Shown one piece after another: positions 34,797 to 40,664 of a DNA stretch of 40,664 bases (its first letter is position 1; every line of letters begins with the position of its first letter). Below the pieces are notes generated by a model. It was given only the letters and a program-made list of their open reading frames with translations, was not told the origin of the DNA and did not search any database. Source of the DNA: Candidatus Ligilactobacillus faecavium (lineage in GTDB: Bacteria; Bacillota; Bacilli; Lactobacillales; Lactobacillaceae); contig DWVG01000102.1 in the NCBI GenBank assembly GCA_019120355.1, positions 1-40,664 on the forward strand, in the 5' to 3' direction. The position numbers and the translations under genes were made by a program.

Positions 34797-35851
34797 TTAA
34801 TTAACGTTTTTAAAATCAGGGGCTTCGTTATTCAACGGGAAGCTCTTAACTTCCGGATTATTCAGTTCATGATTAAGGTCAACGCATTGAACCGTTGAGT
34901 TTTTGTATGATTTCCAGTAGAACTTAAGTGATTCGGCACACATTGCAGCCGAATAAATCGTTTCGTCGTAATCTTGTTGATTTCCATGGTCAGAAACTTT
35001 GACGATCCCGAGCGGCATGGCAACGTTGTCGAGTAAGTGAAACAGGTATTGAATTCCTTCTTCTTCATTTTGACCCTTGATGCCGTAGTATTTAAGAAAC
35101 GATGCCCGGATAAAGCGCGATTGTGAAGTAAAATCGCCAGGCAAACCAAGCGCACCGGTTCCCTTAAATGGTTTTTGAACTTCGATCCCATCCATGTTGC
35201 GGTCAGGGAATTCATCGTTTTTAACATTCAGGTAACTTAAGAGGTTTTGCTTGTGCCAACGATAATCGGGACTGTTAGTCATTACGCCGGCTGTGTGACG
35301 ATAAATGGTCATTTGCTGGTTATCAGGCTCAATGATGATGGTTTCACCAGAGCGGTCAGAAAAGACCCAGTGAACGGTTGCGGTTGAACCAGCGAGTGCT
35401 TGGTTAACGCAGGTTGCCTTTTTTGTAAGCAGATCAATGACTTCATCAACGGTTGCACATTGAAGAAGTGCGTGGGTGACAACATAACCTGGGTTAAGTT
35501 CTTGACTGTTGGGCCGCGGAACATCAGGAAATGATGCGAATCCAGCGTAGAAAAGCTGACCGCCCATCAATCCTTTTTCGTTGATTCCTTCGTAAAAAAC
35601 AGGCGTAACTTGCCCACCCCCACGGCAGCATATTTTGCTGTTACAATGTTTTCTTCACTTAAATTATGATCATAGGGAGTTCCAGCGGTATAGTATTTTA
35701 ATCCGTGGGGAACAACGGTTGTTGCTGATTCAGCAATTGAGTTAAAATCGTAATTCCGTCCCCAGATGTGCTTGCCATCTTGGGTTTCCCACGCAATGCT
35801 TGAACATCCTGCGTTTAATTGCTTTGCAACTTGACGAATCTTTGAATTCAT
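34797..35851 (-). pseudogene. choloylglycine hydrolase / penicillin V acylase family, frameshifted
   Basis: Two frames overlap by four bases: 35851 to 35567 (N-terminal 94 codons) and 35570 to 34797 (257 codons). Together they read as one Ntn hydrolase of about 340 residues. The nucleophile is Cys16 in NAGCSSIAWET, with WGRNYDF next. The first frame goes wrong after YAAVGVG; one base is missing in the G-run at about 35612-35621 (plus-strand TGCCCACCCCCACGG). With it restored the sequence continues QVTPVFYEGINEKGLMGG. Such enzymes cleave bile salts, penicillin V or N-acyl homoserine lactones. A 15-residue propeptide before Cys is longer than in bile salt hydrolases, where Cys follows Met. AGGAG precedes the ATG. 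Confidence 0.82.
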
Positions 35852-35909
35852 ATAATCAGCTCCTATTCTATTTCACTTTTGTTATAGCATAACGGGCCTT
35901 AAAAGGTTA

Positions 35910-36824
35910 TCAATCCAGCTTTTGGTAGCCTTCTTTTAATAGTTGCGCCAGACCTTCATCATGAAAATCATAAATTTGGCATACATCTTTAATGAACGCA
36001 AAGGTTGCTTTCAAGTAATCTTTTGAGTCCGTTAACTGCATGATTTGAATTGCTTCCTTGATATTTTGCAATCCAATTGACTGCCCGGAAAGGAGAAAAA
36101 CGATGCCTGAAAAGAGCTTGTAAAGGGTCTTTTCAAACAGCATGTCCCCATGAAGTGAGAAATTGGCAAGCTTGCTGACGACCTTGATCGCCGACATTAG
36201 GTCTTGATGAGAAATATCAAATGCAAGGATTACGCATAAACTGCGAAAACTTTCATTTCCGTAAATATGCATTAATTCATAACTGTCTAAGTTTCGGATA
36301 ATGCGTTTCTCCATGGCGTTGACAGCGGATGGATCAAAGATAAAGATTACGCTGTTAAAAAGGGTATGTTCATAATGGGTCCAAACATCGCATTTCAAAA
36401 GATAATTTAAAAGAACTTTTTGGGCCTCTTGATCAAGGGGCTCATTTTGAAGAGAATTTAAAATAAGGGTTGTTACACATTTTAGGTGAAGGTAAGTCTG
36501 GTTATGAGGTTTTTGTTGCGCATAGGTTGAAATCGTTGCATGGATTTCTTGCATTAACGGAATATTTCTGGTGATTGTTGCGTCGCGGATCTGCATAGCA
36601 ATTTCATTGAAGTAATCAGGTTTATATCCGCGCGAAATATAAAGGAATTCTTCGAAACTGACGTGCAAGTTTTGGAGCAAAGTTAAAAAACTGTTAACGG
36701 AAGGCTGAGTTTCGCCGTTCACAAACCGGTTATAGGAAGATTTAGTGATGGTATTATTTGTAGTTTGCTGGATTGAGATATGTTTATTTCTTCGAATATT
36801 GGAAATGGCTTTTCCGAAATTCAT
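35910..36824 (-). CDS. Rgg/GadR/MutR-family regulator
   Basis: This 304-residue protein has the Rgg arrangement. A short Xre-type helix-turn-helix (about 1-60; FGKAISNIRRNKHISIQ, then YNRFVNGETQPSVNSFLTLL) is followed by a long all-helical TPR-like domain that in Rgg proteins binds small hydrophobic peptides. It fits the usual length of 280-310. Directly upstream, on the opposite strand, is a 26-codon peptide gene, the usual arrangement of Rgg with its pheromone. Its own promoter contains a full-consensus cre (36859-36872) next to TATAAT (minus strand, 36852-36857), so catabolite control is likely. Confidence 0.85.
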   Translation of the reverse strand: MNFGKAISNIRRNKHISIQQTTNNTITKSSYNRFVNGETQPSVNSFLTLLQNLHVSFEEFLYISRGYKPDYFNEIAMQIRDATITRNIPLMQEIHATISTYAQQKPHNQTYLHLKCVTTLILNSLQNEPLDQEAQKVLLNYLLKCDVWTHYEHTLFNSVIFIFDPSAVNAMEKRIIRNLDSYELMHIYGNESFRSLCVILAFDISHQDLMSAIKVVSKLANFSLHGDMLFEKTLYKLFSGIVFLLSGQSIGLQNIKEAIQIMQLTDSKDYLKATFAFIKDVCQIYDFHDEGLAQLLKEGYQKLD

Positions 36825-36858
36825 TTGATCACATCCTTAAAACTATTTTTCATTATAA

Positions 36859-36872
36859 TGATATCGCTTTCA
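36859..36872 (-). promoter_or_regulatory. cre site in the rgg promoter
   Basis: On the minus strand TGAAAGCGATATCA fits every position of TGWNANCGNTNWCA. It directly abuts the minus-strand -10 TATAAT (36852-36857), so binding would block the promoter. Confidence 0.75.
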
Positions 36873-37001
36873 TTAATTGGTTGCAAATTTGACAATGAAT
36901 TCCCAATAGTGGTTATCCGCCGCATTTAAAGAAAGTAATTTAGTTATACTTAAAGAGTAGGGAATAGCAAATAAAATTAATAATCACGGAGAAAGTAATT
37001 T

Positions 37002-37082
37002 ATGTTTCGGTCTTTCGTAGAACGGATTATTGATATTCGGATTTTACGAAGTGAATTCGAATTCAAAAATCGTTATTCCTGA
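37002..37082 (+). CDS. 26-aa peptide gene divergent from rgg
   Basis: ATG 37002 follows GGAG by 10 bases and opens 26 codons: MFRSFVERIIDIRILR, then SEFEFKNRYS. A hydrophobic core IIDIRIL with an acidic residue recalls the acid-plus-aliphatic pattern of SHP-type pheromones. The product is more charged than a typical SHP and lacks an evident secretion signal. It has its own terminator (37102-37140), and a candidate TTGACA (36889-36894) and TATACT (36945-36950) lie upstream, though not at matched spacing. The 12-mer GAAAGTAATTTA occurs at 36931-36942 and again over the start (36991-37002). It could alternatively be a small RNA. Confidence 0.55.
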   Translation: MFRSFVERIIDIRILRSEFEFKNRYS

Positions 37083-37101
37083 GTACAAATGTTATGGGGA
37101 C

Positions 37102-37140
37102 AAAAATGGTCTGGATTAGTGGAATCCAGACCATTTTTTT
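37102..37140. terminator. strong terminator
   Basis: ATGGTCTGGATT and AATCCAGACCAT form a 12-base stem with a short loop, followed by seven T. It ends the 26-aa gene transcript and may also serve the convergent lipoprotein gene. Confidence 0.88.
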
Positions 37141-37145
37141 AATTG

Positions 37146-38291
37146 TTATTCACGGGAACTCTCATCATTATACGTTGTATCTTGTTGTTGCTGGGCTAAA
37201 TTTTGTGAGCGGTAGTAGTTGTTATCTAACCAGATACCAGCACCGCTAGCAGCGGCTAAAACGGGAACGTCTTTTCCATTGATATTCTCAGTCATGACCT
37301 TGTAATATTCACCAGCGCCGGCACTTTGATACCAACCGTAAACATTTAACCAACCATTGATATGTCTAAAATAAGCCCAGTTTTGTTTATTACGGTCACC
37401 TGTACTTGGATTGAGACTTTCATTTGTTTGTTTTTCTGAATCTGTAATCTTATGAACCTCAGTAGCATCGTTGGGAGCTGCAGAATCGATTAATTTATTA
37501 CCACTGATCGTGATAGATGTAACTTTGTTATCGGTTTTATCATATGTATACCATGTTCCCTGCATGTTTGCGGGAAAGTTGTCTGGGGCGTCAAGTTGAT
37601 TACTTGAACTGGAATTTTGACGAGCATTATTGCCGGCTTTTTGTCCATTCAGCGTTGGCGTCTTTCCATTGGCAATTGCCTTGAAACCGTTGTTTAAATC
37701 TTGGTTGGCCGTTTCTTTAAAATGCAAGCCGTCATCAGGGCCGTTATTGGCAGATTTCGTTACATTCCCGTTAGTTTGTTGGGTAATTAAAACGACCGGA
37801 TCACCATTATGGAAAGTAAAGAGGTAAAGGTGTTTGTTCATTGATTGAGCAGTATCGCTGTCGCAGTAGATTGCGACCACATTATAGTCGGCATTCCCCG
37901 TTCCGTCATTTGACCATTTCATTGAAACGGTTTGATTATTAACCTTCAATAAGGTTTGATCGAACTGTTGCGGGAATGCGATGCCGTAGAAATTAGTATT
38001 ATTTCCCGGGCCATAGCTCTTATATTGCTGGTTCATCGTTGCACCCCATTTTTGCATGAATGAAGCCAGCTTTTGATTTTTCGATTGATTCCACAATGAC
38101 TGTTCCTGTTGGTCATTAGTTGCCGTTGCGGTCGTTGCCGATGACTGATTCTTTTGGTTATTTTGATCAGCAATCTTATTAGTTTTAACCGCATTGTTTT
38201 GATGTGTTGAATGACTAACTTGTGAGTTTCCGCAACCGCCGAGTAAAACAGCGGAAGTCAAAAGCGGAACAAGAAGGAATCCTTTTTTCAT
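37146..38291 (-). CDS. lipoprotein with DUF4767-like domain
   Basis: The protein has 381 residues from ATG 38291, chosen over GTG 38300 because AAGGAG lies 10 bases before it. It has a lipoprotein signal with lipobox LLGGC (Cys about residue 20), then a low-complexity Asn/Gln/Ser/Thr linker (about 25-70). A DUF4767-like domain follows (about 70-215; SLWNQSKNQKLASFMQKWG). A second domain after another linker carries NMQGTWYTYD and WLNVYGWYQSAGAGEYYKV. It would sit on the outer membrane face. DUF4767 lipoproteins are common in lactobacilli and have no known function. Confidence 0.8.
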   Translation of the reverse strand: MKKGFLLVPLLTSAVLLGGCGNSQVSHSTHQNNAVKTNKIADQNNQKNQSSATTATATNDQQEQSLWNQSKNQKLASFMQKWGATMNQQYKSYGPGNNTNFYGIAFPQQFDQTLLKVNNQTVSMKWSNDGTGNADYNVVAIYCDSDTAQSMNKHLYLFTFHNGDPVVLITQQTNGNVTKSANNGPDDGLHFKETANQDLNNGFKAIANGKTPTLNGQKAGNNARQNSSSSNQLDAPDNFPANMQGTWYTYDKTDNKVTSITISGNKLIDSAAPNDATEVHKITDSEKQTNESLNPSTGDRNKQNWAYFRHINGWLNVYGWYQSAGAGEYYKVMTENINGKDVPVLAAASGAGIWLDNNYYRSQNLAQQQQDTTYNDESSRE

Positions 38292-38357
38292 ATGATCCAC
38301 ACTCCTTAAAATTATTTACATTGTTAGTATATCAAAGATCAAAACAATTCGACGGGG

Positions 38358-38876
38358 TTATTTCTTTCTGATTTGGGCGGCGATCCGCGGGCCGATCAGG
38401 GCAGTCAAAATGGCCTTAATTGTATCTCCCGGAATAAAAACTAAGCTTGAGATTAAAGTTGAGGTTAGTTTGGCATGGGTGTACCATGCTAACCATATTC
38501 CGCCGGCAACGTCCATAAACAAAACCCCCCATAACCAAACAATGACGAGGGTCAATGAGAATCGTTGAATGTGAAACTGCTGCAAACAAAAGCCAATCAG
38601 AAATGGGACGATCAGCCAAGTATAAAGGTAGCCGCTTGTTGGACTGAAAAATTGGGCCGGTCCGTGAGTAATCAAAGAAATAAGGAGAAAGAGGGCAACA
38701 CTGGCGGTTCCTTTTTGAGGACCCAAAATAACCCCTGCAAGCATAATTCCAAGGTTTTGAACAACAATCGGAACGGGAAGAATCCCAGTTGGAATCGGGG
38801 GAATAAATCCTAAAACTAAAATACAAGCGGCCATTAAAGCGATCTGAGCAAGCTTGATTGTCGATGAATATTTCAT
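38358..38876 (-). CDS. bioY: biotin ECF transporter S component
   Basis: This 172-residue membrane protein has six spans and the BioY pattern: IPPIPTGILPVPIVVQNLGIMLAG near the start (given in part), LGPQKGTASVALFLL, PTSGYLYTWLIVPFLIG and FIPGDTIKAILTA near the end. It binds biotin and works with a shared ECF energising module encoded elsewhere. A BirA-type inverted repeat (38918-38952) precedes it, about 42 bases before the ATG. No biotin synthesis genes are seen here, so uptake probably supplies the cell. Confidence 0.92.
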   Translation of the reverse strand: MKYSSTIKLAQIALMAACILVLGFIPPIPTGILPVPIVVQNLGIMLAGVILGPQKGTASVALFLLISLITHGPAQFFSPTSGYLYTWLIVPFLIGFCLQQFHIQRFSLTLVIVWLWGVLFMDVAGGIWLAWYTHAKLTSTLISSLVFIPGDTIKAILTALIGPRIAAQIRKK

Positions 38877-38917
38877 AAAAAAACTCCTTAAAATATGATT
38901 TAAGGATAGTTTGCCAC

Positions 38918-38952
38918 ATTGTTAACCATAAATCAATATTAAAGTTAACAAT
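38918..38952. promoter_or_regulatory. BirA operator of bioY
   Basis: ATTGTTAAC (38918-38926) and GTTAACAAT (38944-38952) are perfect 9-base arms with a 17-base spacer, the form of Firmicutes BirA operators. The right arm touches the stop codon of the upstream gene. Confidence 0.85.
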
Positions 38953-39269
38953 CATCGTAAAAACAAATTGCCTAAATTGGCAAATCCATTTTCAGCAATA
39001 CGTTTTTGAGCAATTTGGTTTGCAACCTGGTAAAGATGTTTGACTTCGGGGGTAAACTTGATGTTTTTGATATGCTGGTCAATCAAAATATAGGTTGAAA
39101 AGTCGTGAATAAGCTTTACACAACAGGTAATTGAGTCCATTCCACGATTTAAATTTTGAGCAGCTTTCAAGATCACCTGTCCAAGCTGACCGTTTTGATC
39201 ACTTTCAGAAAGTGAATTATACGCAATGTCTACCAGGCTGAACAATTCTTGATTACTTATTTTCCCCAT
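38952..39269 (-). CDS. bacteriocin-immunity-like small protein
   Basis: This 105-residue, mostly helical protein resembles enterocin A immunity-type four-helix proteins: LVDIAYNSLSESD, ILKAAQNLNRG, then VKLIHDFSTYILIDQHIKNIKF and HLYQVANQIAQKR. Members protect cells against class IIa bacteriocins by binding the mannose PTS receptor. No bacteriocin gene lies near it, so it may be an orphan immunity gene, or have been recruited for another task. It is 11 bases downstream of birA and 76 bases upstream of bioY on the same strand. Its stop abuts the bioY operator. Similarity was judged by eye only. Confidence 0.5.
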   Translation of the reverse strand: MGKISNQELFSLVDIAYNSLSESDQNGQLGQVILKAAQNLNRGMDSITCCVKLIHDFSTYILIDQHIKNIKFTPEVKHLYQVANQIAQKRIAENGFANLGNLFLR

Positions 39270-39280
39270 GATGCTTCTCC

Positions 39281-40240
39281 TTAAAAGTAGATTTTTTGAA
39301 CTTCCCCTGAATAATATGTTTGAAGATGATTTTGTTTATCCTTAACGACTAATCCGCCATCGTTGCTGAGATCGACAACTTCGCCATGGGTCAGTTCCGG
39401 ACCAACTTGCATATCGATTTGTTTGCCCATTAAATTTAACCGTTGGCGGTATTCATGAAGATAGTGGCCGTCTTCATAATCGGTAAGAACACTGAGTAAG
39501 TTATTGATCAGTTCCGCTGCAATGACGTTGAGGTCGGTTGGCAGTTTATCGCTGATGGCCTGGACTTTTGATTTCAGTTCTTCAGGAAAATCTTGCGTTG
39601 TTAAGTTAATCCCGACGCCGATCACTAATTCGGTCGGCGTTAAGGATTCAAGGTCGGCAGTGGCCTCTGTTAAGATTCCTGCAATTTTTTTGTGACCAAT
39701 ATAAAGGTCGTTGACCCATTTAACACGGAAATCTTGTTCCGGAAAGAATTTTTGCAAAGCGTGAATGACACCGATCGCAATGCTGGTTGTTATTAGCGAA
39801 GGATTCAGCGATTGATTGTTTAACGGAACGGCAAGACTTAAATAAATTCCACCGTGATCCGGCGAATAAAAATCGCGTTTAAAGCGACCGTATCCTTTTG
39901 TCTGTTTTTCGGCTACCACCGCCAGCGGTTTTGTCAATGAATGAACGCCAAGATACTCTTTCAAATATGTGTTAGTTGAATTAATGGTTTTAAATGTTTG
40001 AACATCAACTGGTTGGTTAAGATGGTGTTCGATTAATTCATCATTCAATGCATATCCGGGCCCGAGTTGGTAGCCGGCACTGCGCTTACTTTTGATTTGA
40101 AAACCGTCATTTTCAAGCCCTTTAATATATTTCCAAACCATTGTGCGGCTGATGTTGAACTTTTGGGCCAATTCATCACCCGAGATCCAATCATTTTGTG
40201 AAATAAAAAGTAAATTTAAAATTTCCTGTTTAAAATTCAT
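39281..40240 (-). CDS. birA: bifunctional biotin ligase/repressor BirA
   Basis: The protein has 319 residues from ATG 40240, placed 7 bases after GGAG; longer in-frame starts lack a ribosome binding site. The N-terminal winged helix (about 1-65) includes ISGDELAQKFNISRTMVWKYI. The ligase domain has the biotin/AMP loop as TKGYGRFKRDF, YLSLAVPL and KWVNDLYIGHKKIAGIL. A C-terminal SH3-like domain starts near 275. BirA charges acetyl-CoA carboxylase with biotin, and its biotinyl-AMP form represses biotin genes. Inverted repeats of the right form lie before bioY and before birA itself. Confidence 0.94.
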   Translation of the reverse strand: MNFKQEILNLLFISQNDWISGDELAQKFNISRTMVWKYIKGLENDGFQIKSKRSAGYQLGPGYALNDELIEHHLNQPVDVQTFKTINSTNTYLKEYLGVHSLTKPLAVVAEKQTKGYGRFKRDFYSPDHGGIYLSLAVPLNNQSLNPSLITTSIAIGVIHALQKFFPEQDFRVKWVNDLYIGHKKIAGILTEATADLESLTPTELVIGVGINLTTQDFPEELKSKVQAISDKLPTDLNVIAAELINNLLSVLTDYEDGHYLHEYRQRLNLMGKQIDMQVGPELTHGEVVDLSNDGGLVVKDKQNHLQTYYSGEVQKIYF

Positions 40241-40263
40241 GATCAAACTCCATATAGTTATTC

Positions 40264-40296
40264 TTGTAAACATTATACAGCGATTAAGGTTAATAA
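40264..40296. promoter_or_regulatory. BirA operator of birA (imperfect)
   Basis: TTGTAAAC (40264-40271) and GTTAATAA (40289-40296) are separated by 17 bases, exactly as at bioY. The minus-strand -10 TATAAT (40272-40277) lies between the arms, which suits autorepression. Confidence 0.65.
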
Positions 40297-40323
40297 AAAA
40301 CATCAAAGATTAATCAATATCAA

Positions 40324-40442
40324 GCTCGGCGAAAATTGAATGATCGCCGGTGTTTTAATGTGGAGGATTGAATTTGTAAGATAAGGGATAACTATCTTAC
40401 TTCAAAGATAATGAAATTGGCAGGCAAATTTCATTCTTTTTC
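40324..40442 (+). other. intergenic stretch with three successive hairpins
   Basis: CGGCGA/TCGCCG (40327-40332, 40344-40349), GTAAGATA/TATCTTAC (40376-40383, 40393-40400) and AATGAAATT/AATTTCATT (40410-40418, 40427-40435), the last followed by CTTTTTC. It could be a leader, a small RNA with terminator, or spacer. I recognise no riboswitch. Confidence 0.45.
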
Positions 40443-40480
40443 GAGCTTAAATTATTTGCATCAAAAATCAATTCTTTTTC

Positions 40481-40508
40481 TTGATTTAACTGTCAATTGC
40501 GTTATAAC
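40481..40508 (+). promoter_or_regulatory. candidate promoter of last gene
   Basis: TTGATT (40481-40486), 16-base spacer, TATAAC (40503-40508), about 50 bases before the start codon. Confidence 0.55.
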
Positions 40509-40556
40509 GAAGATGTAAGAAATTTTAATTCCAAAATTGGAAGAAGGCGAGTAGTT

Positions 40557-40664
40557 ATGGCTAAGACTTTAAGTAAGGAAGAGCGGAAAGAACTTGCTCG
40601 GAAAGCAATGGAAGCTCGTGCTAAGGAACCAGCCAAGAAACAAGGAGCCGGGTTCGCACAATTG
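40557..40664 (+). CDS. start of an unrecognised gene (cut by window end)
   Basis: ATG 40557 follows GAAGGCGAG and opens 36 codons with no stop before the window ends. The visible residues are highly charged and helical: MAKTLSKEERKELARKAMEA, then RAKEPAKKQGAGFAQL. I do not recognise the family from this much. It has its own sigma-A-like promoter. The start and frame are well supported, the function is not. Confidence 0.7.
   Translation, partial: MAKTLSKEERKELARKAMEARAKEPAKKQGAGFAQL

Noticed and set aside
35567..35621. Programmed frameshift in the choloylglycine-hydrolase-family gene
   Set aside because: No slippery heptamer or downstream structure typical of programmed shifts was seen, and the family is not known to use one; simple indel preferred.

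Overview
The window looks like chromosomal DNA of a low-GC, Gram-positive lactic acid bacterium of the Lactobacillaceae. Ribosome binding sites are strong and AGGAGG-like. The gene content fits: a PepN aminopeptidase, beta-glucoside PTS with 6-phospho-beta-glucosidases, NADH oxidase, a biotin ECF S-component with BirA, an Eis-like acetyltransferase and an Rgg-type regulator. Several CcpA (cre) boxes and ParB (parS) sites are present. I cannot name the species.

Layout. 1-3072: the 3' end of a TPP-dependent 2-keto-acid decarboxylase, a stand-alone GH1 phospho-beta-glucosidase with a cre box, and a decayed IS200/IS605-type element. 3073-7757 (minus strand): a sortase, then an ica/pga-like exopolysaccharide operon (PgaC-type synthase, small IcaD-like protein, NodB-type deacetylase, and a large membrane protein where IcaC would be expected). 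8030-13505: PepN, a HAD phosphatase, a truncated dehydrogenase remnant, a histidine phosphatase and an aquaglyceroporin. 13562-18053: a redox/detoxification cluster: TetR with a divergent SDR-quinone reductase-CMD operon, then LysR with a divergent cupin and a broken CMD gene. 18281-23878: a DHA2 exporter, an amino-acid permease, two hexapeptide acetyltransferases and NADH oxidase. 23929-28499: a complete bgl operon (antiterminator, PTS IIBCA, GH1 enzyme) with two RAT/terminator switches and a cre over the promoter. 28581-32413: YjbR-like protein, phosphoesterase, CDF transporter, epimerase-like protein and PgpA-like protein. 32594-37140: Eis-like acetyltransferase, a 30-aa peptide gene, a TMEM175-family protein, a frameshifted choloylglycine-hydrolase-family gene, and an Rgg regulator divergent from a 26-aa peptide gene. 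37146-40240 (minus): DUF4767-like lipoprotein, BioY, a bacteriocin-immunity-like protein and BirA. 40557 to the end: start of an unrecognised gene.

How it fits together. Carbon control is visible as near-consensus or consensus cre boxes at five promoters, including the bgl operon and the Rgg gene. The bgl operon combines this with substrate-dependent antitermination. BirA-type inverted repeats with identical 17-nt spacers precede both bioY and birA. A perfect 19-bp palindrome sits between the -35 and -10 of the SDR operon and is repeated imperfectly 37 bp away, a clear TetR circuit. Four exact parS 16-mers plus one 15/16 match lie in 14.5 kb, suggesting the window is in the origin-proximal part of the chromosome.

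The most interesting loci for follow-up are the Rgg/26-aa peptide pair, the other terminator-bounded mini-gene (30 aa), and the variant ica-like operon. Three genes (CMD, choloylglycine hydrolase, IS transposase) carry frameshifts and one dehydrogenase is only a C-terminal stub, so this strain shows local gene decay, unless the single-base lesions are sequencing errors.
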